This document shows positions 21,862-30,736 of a DNA stretch of 64,000 nucleotides, in pieces (positions within the stretch are counted from its first letter, which is position 1; every line of letters begins with the position of its first letter). The notes under the pieces were generated by a model. The model was not told where the DNA came from and did no database searches. It was given only the letters and a program-made list of their open reading frames with translations. A program made the position numbers and the translations under genes. Source of the DNA: Sinorhizobium glycinis (GTDB taxonomy: Bacteria; Pseudomonadota; Alphaproteobacteria; Rhizobiales; Rhizobiaceae); NCBI RefSeq assembly GCF_001651865.1, contig NZ_LPUX01000053.1:124001-188000 (forward strand), given 5' to 3'.

Positions 21862-22719
21862 TCACGCCGACTCCAGATCAATCAGCCCTGCGCGGTCATC
21901 GGCGTCGCCTTCCTGCAGAGCGGCCTTCAGATCGATCGACGCCTTGACCGGAAGATGATCCGAGGCCACCCGTGCGAGTGGCGTGTCATGCACCGACACC
22001 GAAGTCACGAGATGATGCGGGTTGCCGAGCACCCGATCGAGCGGAAACAGCGGAAAGCGCGACGGAAAGCTCGCAACCGTCGCATGGGTCGGATCGAAGA
22101 GCGGACTGAGGAAGCTCAGCGAAGAACGCCTGCCCATGCGCCACTCGTTGAGGTCGCCGATGAGCAGCGTCGGCCGGCTGGCGCCATCGGCCGCCACCCG
22201 CAGAATGGTCTCCGCCTGCCGCGCCCGGGAGTGGCGCAACAGGCCGAGATGGGCGGCGATCACGCGGAGCGGCCCGACCTTCAGGTCGAGATCGACGACC
22301 AGCGCGCCGCGCGGCTCGACGCCCGGGAGTTTCAACTGCCGAACGTCCGAAACCGCGCCTTCCCTCAACAAGAGGACATTGCCGTGCCACCCGTGCCCTT
22401 TTTCCGAGAACGGAGAGATCGGCACCGAAACGAGATGGGCCTCACGTCGCAGATGCTCGAGATCCAAGAGCCCGGCGCGTTCGCCAAACCGCTGATCGGC
22501 CTCCTGGAGGGCGACGATATCCGCGCCGATCTCGCCGATGACCTGAGCGATGCGGCCCGGATCGAAGCGGCCGTCGGTGCCCACGCATTTGTGGATGTTG
22601 TAGGAGGCGATCACGATATCGCCGCGGCTCACGGCCGCGTCGCGATTGACCACGGTCGGCCGCCGTTTTCGGATCGCGGCCATGATGCCCGCGGAAAAAC
22701 TGCCCTGCGCTTTTACCAT
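21862..22719 (-). CDS. endonuclease/exonuclease/phosphatase (EEP) family protein
   Basis: A metal-dependent phosphodiesterase fold. Motifs are visible in order: IASYNIHKC, IVALQEAD, the central AAHLGLLRHSRARQ, LLIGDLNEW and the C-terminal ASDHLPVKA. The start is uncertain. I use the ATG at 22719 (285 aa, MVKAQGSFSAG), preceded by GGGAG; in-frame ATGs at 22785 and 22851 would lengthen it. The pairing with a phospholipase D protein is a recurrent arrangement and hints at a lipid- or phosphodiester-related role, but the substrate is unknown. It is divergent from the P450 gene. Confidence 0.83.
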   Translation of the reverse strand: MVKAQGSFSAGIMAAIRKRRPTVVNRDAAVSRGDIVIASYNIHKCVGTDGRFDPGRIAQVIGEIGADIVALQEADQRFGERAGLLDLEHLRREAHLVSVPISPFSEKGHGWHGNVLLLREGAVSDVRQLKLPGVEPRGALVVDLDLKVGPLRVIAAHLGLLRHSRARQAETILRVAADGASRPTLLIGDLNEWRMGRRSSLSFLSPLFDPTHATVASFPSRFPLFPLDRVLGNPHHLVTSVSVHDTPLARVASDHLPVKASIDLKAALQEGDADDRAGLIDLESA

Positions 22720-22900
22720 GCCGCTCCCTGCTGCTGCCGCATCATGCTCAATGAGGCCGATCATTGCCACTGAAAAAGTCGACATTACGGATCTTGTTCG
22801 TTTCGGCTCATGCAGCATCGATTGCGCTTGCCGCAGCCGCCCGCGGAGCAATAGAGATGGACTAGAATATCAATCCGTCCGCTTTCCAAGAGCCGATTTC

Positions 22901-24148
22901 ATGTCCGCAGTCACCGGTATCACCATAGACGGCCCAGCCCGGCGCGTTTCTCTCGACGTCCGCAATCCGGCCTTCTTCCGCAATCCGCTGCCGGCCTATG
23001 CCGCGCTCCATGCGCACTGTCCGGCCTTCTTCTGGGAAGAGCCGCAGCAATGGTTTTTCGCGGGCTACGACCAGGTGAACGCGCTTCTGCGCGACCGCCG
23101 CTTCGGCCGTCAGATCCTGCATGTAGCGACGCGCGAGGAACTCGGCCTGCCCGAGCCGAAACCGCACCTCAACGACTTCGACGCGCTGGAGGCACACTCG
23201 CTGCTCGAACTGGAGCCTCCGGCCCATACACGACTGCGCACCCTCGTCAACCGAGCCTTCGTCTCGCGGCAGATCGAGCAACTCCGACCGGACATCGACG
23301 CGTTGTCTCATGCGATAATCGACGGCTTCGAGAAGGACGGCGAGGTCGAACTGCTGAAGACCTACGCCGAGACGATCCCCGTTACCATCATTGCCCACAT
23401 GCTCGGCATTCCGGTCGGGGCGACCCCTCGCCTTCTCGACTGGTCGCACCGCATGGTGAAAATGTATGTCTTCAACCCGTCCTTCGAAACGGAACTCGAC
23501 GCCAACCAGGCTTCCGCGGAGTTCGCCGAATACCTGAAGGACATCATCGCCGAAAAACGAGCCGAGCCGGCAGACGACCTGCTTACCCATATGATCAGTT
23601 CGGAAAAGGACGGCGAGCGCCTCTCGGAGGCCGAATTGATCTCGACGACGGTCCTGCTTCTGAACGCCGGTCACGAGGCGACCGTTCACCAGATCGGCAA
23701 TGCGGTCAGCACCATCCTGCAATCCGGCCTCTCGCCCGCCACGCTTTTTTCAGGCGAGGAAGCGACGGCGCGAACGGTGGAAGAATGCCTGCGCTTCGCC
23801 GCGCCGCTCCACATCTTCCAGCGCTATGCACTGTCGGATATCGAACTGGAGGACGGCATTGCTCTCAGGAAGGGCGACAAGATCGGTCTGATGCTCGGGG
23901 CGGCGAATGTCGATCCACGCAAGTTCACAGCGCCCGACACGTTCAACCCGGACCGCCACGAGGGCGCCAATGTTTCGTTCGGCGCCGGCCTGCACTTCTG
24001 CATCGGCGCGCCGCTGGCGCGGCTTGAACTCAATCTTTCGCTGCCGATTCTGTTCCGGCGCCTGCCCGGCCTGCGGCTCAAGCACGAGCCGCCGGTCAAG
24101 GACAGCTTCCACTTCCATGGGCTGGAGCGGCTGGACCTCGTCTGGTAG
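22901..24148 (+). CDS. cytochrome P450
   Basis: A 415-residue soluble bacterial P450. The heme-binding loop FGAGLHFCIGAPLARLE has the axial Cys at residue 367. The I-helix oxygen-activation motif is NAGHEAT (255-261), with the conserved Thr, and the ExxR motif of the K-helix is E295-R298. No membrane anchor is present, so it depends on a ferredoxin/reductase pair encoded elsewhere. The substrate cannot be inferred. It sits alone with no obvious redox partner. The start at 22901 (MSAVTGITIDGPARRVSLDV) has only a weak ribosome-binding site. Confidence 0.93.
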   Translation: MSAVTGITIDGPARRVSLDVRNPAFFRNPLPAYAALHAHCPAFFWEEPQQWFFAGYDQVNALLRDRRFGRQILHVATREELGLPEPKPHLNDFDALEAHSLLELEPPAHTRLRTLVNRAFVSRQIEQLRPDIDALSHAIIDGFEKDGEVELLKTYAETIPVTIIAHMLGIPVGATPRLLDWSHRMVKMYVFNPSFETELDANQASAEFAEYLKDIIAEKRAEPADDLLTHMISSEKDGERLSEAELISTTVLLLNAGHEATVHQIGNAVSTILQSGLSPATLFSGEEATARTVEECLRFAAPLHIFQRYALSDIELEDGIALRKGDKIGLMLGAANVDPRKFTAPDTFNPDRHEGANVSFGAGLHFCIGAPLARLELNLSLPILFRRLPGLRLKHEPPVKDSFHFHGLERLDLVW

Positions 24149-24233
24149 CGGACGAAGTCAGGACCGGCGTTCAGGGTCGATTAACCATGAGGGCCTATTC
24201 GGGTCTGAACGGAACCGTGACAGGAGCCTGCAG

Positions 24234-25439
24234 ATGCCGCCGATCAAGTTCACAAGCCTGGTTTTCGTCAGCCTTGCCTTGAGCGGCTGCCAAAGCGATC
24301 TGGCGACGGTCGCCGACGCGGCTTTCAGGACTCCGCCGGGGTTTCCGGTCGCACAACCCGATACTGGCCGGCCGACGACCCCCACAACGCCAACCGATCC
24401 GTCGACCCCGCCGACGGTTCCGTCCACACCGCCAGTCGAGAACGTCGACGCCAAGCCAGACTGCGACGCGGACGTGCAGTCGAAGCTGAAGGCGCCGGGA
24501 ACCGGTCCGATCGCGCTTTCCTGCAGCCTTCGCCTGACTTCTGCCGATGTTATCACCCACCCGCTGGTCTTCGAGGGAAGCGCCGCTTCCGGATCAGTGC
24601 TCGACTGCGGCGGCGGAACGCTCGACGTCAGTGCAGGCGGATCGCGCAAAGAGAAGACCGCCATCGCCGTCCGTTCCAAGAAAACCGGCTCCGGCCCGTG
24701 GGACGCGCCGTCGAGCGTCACCATCCGCAATTGCAAGATCAAGGGCTTTGTCCGCATCTACGGTCTCGGCGAGAACGCCAATGGCGCGGTCATGAAGGCG
24801 TCTTCGAGGAATCCCGACCACACGGCTTTCGCTCAAGCCTCGGCGCCGAAGAACGTGCGGCTTGATAACATCACCTTCGACGCGCCGGATGGCATTCCCT
24901 TCTATGTCGGACCCGGCGTCACCAACGCGGCTCTCGTCAACTCGAAAATCAACGGCCGGTCGACCGCCGTCGCCGTTTATCTCGATGCCGAGTCCGCCAA
25001 CAACACCATCAGCAACAACGTCTTCGGGATCTCCACCGAGAAACGGGAGCTGATCGCCATCGACGGCTCGGCGAACAACAGGATCACCAACAACGTCTTC
25101 GAGCATTCCGACAACGGCGGCATATTCGCCTATCGCAACTGCGGAGAAGGCGGCGTGATCCGCCACCAGAAGCCGCAGTACAATCAGATCATCGGCAACA
25201 CGTTCCGCTACCGCTCGTCCTTCCCCGTGAAGCCGGCCGTGTGGCTGAATTCGCGCAATGGCAGCAGCAGCTATTGCTTCACGGATCCGGCGTACCCGTT
25301 CGGCAGCAGCGCCAGCAATCTCGATTTCGCCCAGAACAACGTGGTGCGCAACAACAGGCTCGAAGGCGGTTCGGACAGCCTCATCCGCAACGATGATCCG
25401 ACAAACGACGTCGGCGGGAACACAGCGACCGGCGGGTAA
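24234..25439 (+). CDS. right-handed beta-helix repeat lipoprotein
   Basis: A 401-residue protein with a lipobox (LALSGC, lipidated Cys19), then a Pro/Thr-rich linker (about residues 48-78) made of PTTP/PSTPP-like units. The C-terminal region has repeated coils typical of a parallel beta-helix: VTIRNCKIKG, VRLDNITFD, AALVNSKING, NTISNNVFG, NRITNNVFEHS, NQIIGNTFRY and NNVVRNNRLEGG. Such folds usually bind or cleave polysaccharides. A catalytic residue set is not recognisable, so function is open. Start 24234 follows AGGAG. It lies 85 nt after the P450 gene. Confidence 0.75.
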   Translation: MPPIKFTSLVFVSLALSGCQSDLATVADAAFRTPPGFPVAQPDTGRPTTPTTPTDPSTPPTVPSTPPVENVDAKPDCDADVQSKLKAPGTGPIALSCSLRLTSADVITHPLVFEGSAASGSVLDCGGGTLDVSAGGSRKEKTAIAVRSKKTGSGPWDAPSSVTIRNCKIKGFVRIYGLGENANGAVMKASSRNPDHTAFAQASAPKNVRLDNITFDAPDGIPFYVGPGVTNAALVNSKINGRSTAVAVYLDAESANNTISNNVFGISTEKRELIAIDGSANNRITNNVFEHSDNGGIFAYRNCGEGGVIRHQKPQYNQIIGNTFRYRSSFPVKPAVWLNSRNGSSSYCFTDPAYPFGSSASNLDFAQNNVVRNNRLEGGSDSLIRNDDPTNDVGGNTATGG

Positions 25440-25464
25440 CAAGCGAGCCGAGAGCTGGCGCGCG

Positions 25465-25809
25465 TCAGAGCCGGATCACATAGTCCTTGCGGGTCGTCTC
25501 GACGACCTCCCAGGTTCCCGCGAAACCCGGCCGCAGGACCATGCTGTCACCGGCCTTGAGGTGGACCGGCTCTCCGCCGTCCTCGGTCACGACCGAATGG
25601 CCGGACAGAACGTGGAAATACTCCCACTCGTCATAGGCGATCCGCCACTTCCCGGGCGTCGACTCCCAGATGCCCGCATAGAGCCCGCCCGGCGCTTCTT
25701 CGAAATTCCAGGTCCGGAACTCCGGGCTTCCGGAAATCAGCCGGTCGGGTGCCGGGGAGTCAATCTCCGGCTCGATCGAAGCAAGGTCGAATTGCAGCAC
25801 GTGACTCAT
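25465..25809 (-). CDS. small cupin-domain protein (DUF861-like)
   Basis: A 114-residue cupin. The central strand DEWEYFHVLSGHSVVTEDGG and the GDSMVLRPGFAGTWEVVE motif match the EutQ/DUF861 type of cupins, which often occur as (S)-ureidoglycine aminohydrolase-like or unassigned proteins. The usual first-motif histidines are largely replaced (DEWEYFHVLSG), so metal binding is uncertain. It converges with the beta-helix gene and is followed upstream by a 54-residue membrane protein on the same strand. Confidence 0.72.
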   Translation of the reverse strand: MSHVLQFDLASIEPEIDSPAPDRLISGSPEFRTWNFEEAPGGLYAGIWESTPGKWRIAYDEWEYFHVLSGHSVVTEDGGEPVHLKAGDSMVLRPGFAGTWEVVETTRKDYVIRL

Positions 25810-25828
25810 GAGGCACCTCCGTCGGCTC

Positions 25829-25993
25829 TCATGGCAGGCTCGGCGGCGAGACGAACTGATAATAGGCCCACACCAGGACCAGCGCAGCTATAACCGCGAT
25901 CCAGGTAAGAGCTTTCCGCTGCAGGAGGCCGGCAGTCCTCTGCTCCTGCCGTGGCTTCCGTCGTTCGAACTTAACGATATTGTCGTCGCTCAT
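25829..25993 (-). CDS. small single-pass membrane protein (54 aa)
   Basis: Reading the minus strand gives a 54-residue protein starting MSDDNIVKFERRKPRQEQRT. One hydrophobic helix (about residues 30-46, WIAVIAALVLVWAYY) precedes a short SPPSLP tail. A good AAGGGGA ribosome-binding site precedes the ATG at 25993. The charged cytoplasmic N-terminus and high-GC3 codons support a real gene. It lies between the cupin and metZ, which starts its 3' end 29 nt upstream. Function is unknown. Confidence 0.68.
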   Translation of the reverse strand: MSDDNIVKFERRKPRQEQRTAGLLQRKALTWIAVIAALVLVWAYYQFVSPPSLP

Positions 25994-26022
25994 GTCGTCC
26001 CCTTAATCGACGGTAGACCTCA

Positions 26023-27306
26023 TCAAATTCTTGCGAGCGCCTGCTGCAGGTCGGCGATGATATCATCGACATCCTCGATACCGATCGACAGGCGGACGAC
26101 GTCGGGCCCCGCCCCCGCCGCGACCTGCTGCTCGGGTGTGAGCTGCCGATGGGTCGTCGAGGCGGGGTGGATGACCAGCGAACGGGTGTCGCCGATATTG
26201 GCGAGGTGCGAGAACATCTCGAGGCCTTCAACCAAGCTCTTTCCCGCCTCGTATCCGCCCGAAAGACCGAAGGTGAAGACCGCGCCCGCCCCTTTCGGCG
26301 AATAGCGCGTCTGAAGCGCATGATTCGGGTCGTCTTCGAGACCGGCATAGCGGACCCAGGAGACCTTTTCCTGCTCCTTCAGCCATCTGGCGACCGCGAG
26401 CGCATTGTCGCAATGGCGCTGCATCCTGAGCGGCAGGGTCTCGACCCCGGTCTGGATCAGGAAGGCATTGAACGGCGAGATCGCCGGGCCGAAATCCCGG
26501 AGACCCAGGACGCGCGCGGCGATCGCAAAGGCGAAATTGCCGAAGGCCTGGTGCAGCACGACGCCGCCATATTCCGGACGCGGCTCGGAGAGGAGCGGAT
26601 ATTTGCCGGATTTCGACCAGTCGAAGGTGCCGCCGTCGACGATGATCCCGCCCATCGAGTTGCCGTGGCCGCCGATGAACTTGGTGAGCGAGTGGACGAC
26701 GATGTCGGCGCCGTGCTCCAGCGGGCGCACCAGGTAGGGTGTCGCCATCGTGTTGTCGACGATGAGCGGCAGTCCGTGCCGGCGTGCGATTTCGGCGATG
26801 GCAGCGATATCGACGAAGACGCCGCCGGGGTTGGCAAGGCTTTCGATGAAGATGGCCGTCGTCCGCTCGTCGACCTGCGTCTCGAAACTTTCGGGCTCGG
26901 CGCAATCCGCCCAGCGAACCTGCCAGTCGAAGGACTTGAAGGCCTGGCCGAACTGGTTGACGGAGCCACCGTAAAGCTGCCTTGCGGCGACGAAATTGTC
27001 GCCTGGGCTCATGATGGTATGAAAGACGAGAAGCTGGGCCGCATGCCCGGAGGCGGTGGCCAGCGCCGCCGTGCCGCCCTCGAGCGCCGCGATGGGCTCT
27101 TCCAGCACGGCCTGCGTCGGATTCATGATGCGCGTGTAGATGTTGCCGAACTGTTGCAGGCCGAAGAGCGCTGCCGCGTGATCCGCATCGTTGAAGACGA
27201 AGCTCGTCGTCTGGTAGATCGGCGTCGCCCGCGCGCCAGTCGTCGGGTCGGGCTGTGCCCCCGCGTGGACGGCGAGCGTGCTGAAGCCGGGGCCGGTGTT
27301 CGTCAT
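26023..27306 (-). CDS. metZ: O-acetylhomoserine aminocarboxypropyltransferase / sulfhydrylase-type PLP enzyme
   Basis: A 427-residue Cys/Met-metabolism PLP enzyme. It starts MTNTGPGFSTLAVHAGAQPD. The phosphate and stacking regions (YTRIMNPTQAVLE, ASGHAAQL) are present, and the PLP lysine lies in VHSLTKFIGGHG. The length and the LYGGSVNQFGQAFKSFDW segment fit O-acetylhomoserine sulfhydrylases, which make homocysteine or methionine from O-acetylhomoserine and sulfide or methanethiol. Start 27306 has GGAG. It lies 24 nt after the CoA-binding protein gene and is probably cotranscribed. Confidence 0.92.
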   Translation of the reverse strand: MTNTGPGFSTLAVHAGAQPDPTTGARATPIYQTTSFVFNDADHAAALFGLQQFGNIYTRIMNPTQAVLEEPIAALEGGTAALATASGHAAQLLVFHTIMSPGDNFVAARQLYGGSVNQFGQAFKSFDWQVRWADCAEPESFETQVDERTTAIFIESLANPGGVFVDIAAIAEIARRHGLPLIVDNTMATPYLVRPLEHGADIVVHSLTKFIGGHGNSMGGIIVDGGTFDWSKSGKYPLLSEPRPEYGGVVLHQAFGNFAFAIAARVLGLRDFGPAISPFNAFLIQTGVETLPLRMQRHCDNALAVARWLKEQEKVSWVRYAGLEDDPNHALQTRYSPKGAGAVFTFGLSGGYEAGKSLVEGLEMFSHLANIGDTRSLVIHPASTTHRQLTPEQQVAAGAGPDVVRLSIGIEDVDDIIADLQQALARI

Positions 27307-27329
27307 TCTTTTCTCCAGAGCTTTGTCGG

Positions 27330-27758
27330 TCAGCCGATCAGGCGCGGATATTCGATGGCCGGGCAACGGTCCATGACCACGTTGATGCCGGCCGCCTCGG
27401 CCTTGGCGGCTGCCTTGTCGTCGCGGACCGACAATTGGCCCCAGATCACCTTGGGCAGATTCGGCAGCGCGAGGATTTCGTCGACCAGTGCCGGCAAGGC
27501 GTGGGCGGCGCGAAAGACGTCGATCATGTCGATCGGCTCGTGGATATCCGCGAGCCTTGCCACAATGGGCTGGTCGAGGATCGTCCGGCCCGCATGGCCG
27601 GGATTGACCGGGATGACGCGGTATCCCTTGCGCAACAGGAAGGCCATGACGCGGTGGCTCGGCCTCTCCGGCTTCGGAGACGCGCCGACGAGAGCAATGG
27701 TCCTGGTCTCCCGTAGGATTTCGGCGAGGTAGTGATCCGGGTAGACATCGTGGTTCAT
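27330..27758 (-). CDS. CoA-binding protein (YccU type)
   Basis: A 142-residue Rossmann-like CoA-binding domain protein. The nucleotide loop is TIALVGASPKPERPSH, and later conserved segments are GYRVIPVNPGHAG, IDMIDVFR and the C-terminal DRCPAIEYPRLIG, containing a conserved Cys. It is the first gene of a two-gene unit with metZ, 24 nt apart. That pairing is common in rhizobia and suggests a link to sulfur amino acid metabolism, but its biochemical role is unknown. Confidence 0.88.
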   Translation of the reverse strand: MNHDVYPDHYLAEILRETRTIALVGASPKPERPSHRVMAFLLRKGYRVIPVNPGHAGRTILDQPIVARLADIHEPIDMIDVFRAAHALPALVDEILALPNLPKVIWGQLSVRDDKAAAKAEAAGINVVMDRCPAIEYPRLIG

Positions 27759-27972
27759 GCTTGCACGTCCAAGTGTCGTTGTTCGCTGGCACGGATAGTT
27801 GGCGTCCCACGGCAACGAGTCAACCGAGCCTGTGTCCGCATCCGGGCCTTTGCACCGTTTCCTCGCCGGTTGCCACTGCCTCAACGCCGATCCTGCGAAT
27901 CCGGTTGCATTTCGCGTGACGCAAAGCGACAAACGCAGAGAATTCCTTGCAAATCTCCCGCAGAGGTCCGTC

Positions 27973-28809
27973 TTGCCGCTTGATGTCATTGCGCTCGTGC
28001 TCTTCGGGGCGCTGCTGCACGCGATCTGGAACGCGCTCGTCAAAGCGGGCTCGGAAAAGTCGCTGGATGCCGCCATGGTGGCGCTTGGCGCCGCCGTCGT
28101 GGCGCTGCCTTTCCTGCCCTTCCTGCCACTGCCCAAGTCCGATGCCTGGCCCTACATCCTCGTCTCGGCAGTCCTGCAGTTCGCCTATTTCCAGCTCGTG
28201 GCGGCCTCGTACCGCGCCGGTGACATCGGCCTCGTCTACCCGCTGATGCGCGGCGTGGCGCCGCTGATCGTCGCCGCCACCAGCAGCATCGTCGTCGGCG
28301 AACATCTGAGCGGGGGAGCTCTCGCCGGCATCCTGACGATTTCAGCCGGCGTGCTGACGCTCGCCTTGGAGTCGCGCAACGGCGGCAGACAGGCCATCGC
28401 ACTGGCGCTCTCAAATGCCTGCGTCATCGCCAGCTACACCTTCGTCGACGGCATCGGCGCGCGGCTCTCCGGCAATGCGATCTCATACACGCTGTGGATG
28501 GCGCTGCTGCCGCCCGTCCTTCTCTTTGCCTGGGCCTTCGCGAGCCGCGGAGTCAAGCCGGTGCTGAAGCACGTCCATCACCACTGGTGGCGCGGCCTCA
28601 TCGGCGGCGCCGGCTCGATCGCCGCCTATGGCCTGGCGCTTTGGGCGATGACCAAGGCGCCTGTCGCGACCGTCGCCGCGCTACGAGAGACCGCCATTCT
28701 CTTTGCCGTGGTGATCTCCGTCATCTTCCTCAAGGAACGGGTCAGTGTCTGGCGCATTGCCGCGGCCTGCGTAATCGCGCTTGGGGCCCTGCTGCTGAGG
28801 CTTGCTTAG
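27973..28809 (+). CDS. DMT-superfamily (EamA) transporter
   Basis: A 278-residue integral membrane protein with about ten hydrophobic helices in two EamA repeats, each carrying the typical terminal helix near LVYPLMRGVAPLIVA and ALRETAILFAVVISVIFLKE. I propose a TTG start at 27973 (TTG CCG CTT GAT), preceded by AGAGG 6 nt upstream. The upstream in-frame sequence is hydrophilic, has no ribosome-binding site and is unlikely to be translated. The substrate is unknown; members move metabolites or drugs. It is divergent from the CoA-binding protein gene. Confidence 0.83.
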   Translation: MPLDVIALVLFGALLHAIWNALVKAGSEKSLDAAMVALGAAVVALPFLPFLPLPKSDAWPYILVSAVLQFAYFQLVAASYRAGDIGLVYPLMRGVAPLIVAATSSIVVGEHLSGGALAGILTISAGVLTLALESRNGGRQAIALALSNACVIASYTFVDGIGARLSGNAISYTLWMALLPPVLLFAWAFASRGVKPVLKHVHHHWWRGLIGGAGSIAAYGLALWAMTKAPVATVAALRETAILFAVVISVIFLKERVSVWRIAAACVIALGALLLRLA

Positions 28810-28856
28810 GTCGATTGAGCAGTATGCCGTAGAGAGCTGACGATCGCGTGGCCGCA

Positions 28857-29051
28857 CCCCCCTCTGCCCTGCCGGGCATCTCCCCCACAAGGAGGGAGAT
28901 TGGCAGGACGCAGTTCTGCACTTCATCTTTGCGACAATATTGGTCTTACTGCTTAAGATCGGTCGCGCGGCAACGTCGCGAACAGAGGAAAGCGTTGAGG
29001 GTGTCCGATCTCCCTCCTTGTGGGGGAGATGCCCGGCAGGGCAGAGGGGGG
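28857..29051. repeat. intergenic element with perfect 44-bp terminal inverted repeats
   Basis: The left arm 28857-28900 and right arm 29008-29051 are exact reverse complements (44/44), separated by a 107-nt spacer with no gene. Arms begin CCCCCCTCTGCCCTGCCGGG. The arms resemble the palindromic intergenic repeats common in Rhizobium and Sinorhizobium. It sits between two convergent genes (DMT transporter and crotonase), so it could act as a bidirectional terminator. No flanking direct repeat of target-site type is obvious. Confidence 0.88.
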
Positions 29052-29114
29052 TCTTTCGCACCCACCTTGAGCGTATCCCGCATGCGGGTGACACTCCCTC
29101 GCGGTCCGCACGAT

Positions 29115-29936
29115 TTAGTCTTCCTTCCACTCCGGCAGGCGCTTGCCAAGGAACGCACCGATCCCTTCCTGCGCGTCGCTTGCCAGCATGTTCTCGACCA
29201 TCACGCCGACCGCATAGTCATAGGCGTCGGCGATCGTCATGTCGGCCTGGCGGTAGAAGGCTTCCTTGCCGATCTTCAGCGCCTGCGGCGACTTGGAGGC
29301 GATGACGGAGGCGTATTTGTCGACCACCTGGCGCAGATATTGCTGCGGCACGATGCGGTTGACGATGCCGAAGTCCTTGGCGGTGGAGGCATCGATCGTC
29401 TCGCCCGTCAGCAGCATCTCCATCGCCTGCTTGCGATGCGCGGCGCGCGACAGCGCCACCATCGGCGTCGAACAGAAGAGGCCGATATTCACGCCCGGCG
29501 CGCAGAAGGTCGACGTGTCGGTGCAGATTGCGAGGTCGCAACTTGCAACCAGTTGGCAGCCGGCCGCGGTTGCGAGGCCATCGATCTCTGCGATGACCGC
29601 CTGCGGCAGCTTCGTGATCTTCAGCATGATATCGGCCGCCAGGCGGATTGCGCGTTCAAAGAAAGCCTTTCCGCCATCCTCATCGGCGCGATGCAAGGTC
29701 ATCTCTTTGAGATCGTGACCGGCAGAGAAGACCTTGCCGGAGGCGGCTATCGCGACAACCTTGATATCCTTCGCCACGGCAACAGCGTCGAGTTCGGCCG
29801 CGAGCGCCTGCATGAGCGCGATCGACAGTGCGTTGGCTGGAGGATTGTTGAGCGTCAACCGCAAGACTGCACCATTCGTCTCCCGCAGCAACAGCCCGTT
29901 CGGCTCTTCCTTTTTGAATGCAACGACATCCGCCAT
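29115..29936 (-). CDS. enoyl-CoA hydratase/isomerase family protein (ECHDC3-like)
   Basis: A 273-residue crotonase-fold protein. The CoA-binding FSAGHDLKEM and the oxyanion-hole region IDGLATAAGCQLVASCDLAI are present. The segment where active hydratases carry a catalytic Glu reads FCAPGVNIGLFCSTPMVALS, a pattern I associate with the ECHDC3 branch, not with classical EchA/FadB. Hydratase activity is therefore doubtful. Start 29936 is preceded by GGGAG. It is divergent from the thioesterase gene with a 150-nt intergenic region. Confidence 0.87.
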   Translation of the reverse strand: MADVVAFKKEEPNGLLLRETNGAVLRLTLNNPPANALSIALMQALAAELDAVAVAKDIKVVAIAASGKVFSAGHDLKEMTLHRADEDGGKAFFERAIRLAADIMLKITKLPQAVIAEIDGLATAAGCQLVASCDLAICTDTSTFCAPGVNIGLFCSTPMVALSRAAHRKQAMEMLLTGETIDASTAKDFGIVNRIVPQQYLRQVVDKYASVIASKSPQALKIGKEAFYRQADMTIADAYDYAVGVMVENMLASDAQEGIGAFLGKRLPEWKED

Positions 29937-30086
29937 GGTCTTCTCCCGTTCGCCGTACGTCGGCCCGTGGTACGCCGCGGCTACCGGTCTTTCAACCCCG
30001 GCGGCGTCTCCGCCTACGACCATTTTCCGCCTTGCATCGCCAGCGCCGACGTCCTGTAACAGGAAGCCGCGGGAGGAGAAACAAAT

Positions 30087-30530
30087 ATGACCTTGCAGCC
30101 GATCATGACCGTAGAGGAGCTCAATCGCTTCCTCGACACGGATTTCCCGCAGGTCCACACGGACGGCAAGATCTTCGCCGTCACGGATACCGGCCCGGGC
30201 TATGCGACGATGCGGCTCGACCCGAACGAGCGCCATATCCGCCCCGGAGGCACCGTATCCGGGCCGACGCTGTTCGCGCTCGCCGACGTCTCGGCCTACA
30301 TCGCGCTGATTGCCCATATTGGCCCGGTCGCGCTCGCAGTAACCACCAACCTCAACATCAACTTTCTCAGAAAGCCCGATCCCGAACCCCTCGAATGCAC
30401 CTGCCGGATCCTGAAGCTTGGCAAGCGGCTCGCGGTTCTGGACGCTTCGATCAGGCCCGTCGGGGAGGTCGAATTGGTGGCTCACGCCAGCGCGACCTAT
30501 TCGATTCCGCCGCAACAGCGTGTGGTATAA
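30087..30530 (+). CDS. PaaI-family (hotdog-fold) thioesterase
   Basis: A 147-residue hotdog protein. The conserved region IRPGGTVSGPTLFALADVSA and the following TTNLNINFLRKP are typical of PaaI-type acyl-CoA thioesterases. The active-site Asp is probably the one in ALADVSA. It is divergent from the ECHDC3-like gene, and both presumably act on acyl-CoA compounds, though which ones cannot be said. The start at 30087 (MTLQPIMTVEELNRFL) follows GGGAGGAG, a very strong ribosome-binding site. Confidence 0.88.
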   Translation: MTLQPIMTVEELNRFLDTDFPQVHTDGKIFAVTDTGPGYATMRLDPNERHIRPGGTVSGPTLFALADVSAYIALIAHIGPVALAVTTNLNINFLRKPDPEPLECTCRILKLGKRLAVLDASIRPVGEVELVAHASATYSIPPQQRVV

Positions 30531-30595
30531 TGAAACCACATAGATAAGCCACTGATTTCCCTTGGGGTTTTGTGACGACGCAGAAAACTCGGCCC

Positions 30596-30624
30596 TTGAC
30601 CTTGTTTTCGCTCTTCCGTATAAG
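30596..30624 (+). promoter_or_regulatory. sigma-70-type promoter of rplM-rpsI
   Basis: TTGACC at 30596-30601 and TATAAG at 30619-30624 are separated by exactly 17 nt, the closest match to the vegetative consensus seen in this window. The predicted transcript would have a leader of about 105 nt before the rplM ATG, which could include an autoregulatory site. Confidence 0.75.
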
Positions 30625-30736
30625 CTGCCGCAGATCGCGGTCCGCTTCGGGCCGCCTTCTTTTTTGACCTCATCTGGTCAAAGCAAGCAACAAGAAACGC
30701 CCGGCCCGAAACCGGGTCCAACGAAAGAGTTTAGAT

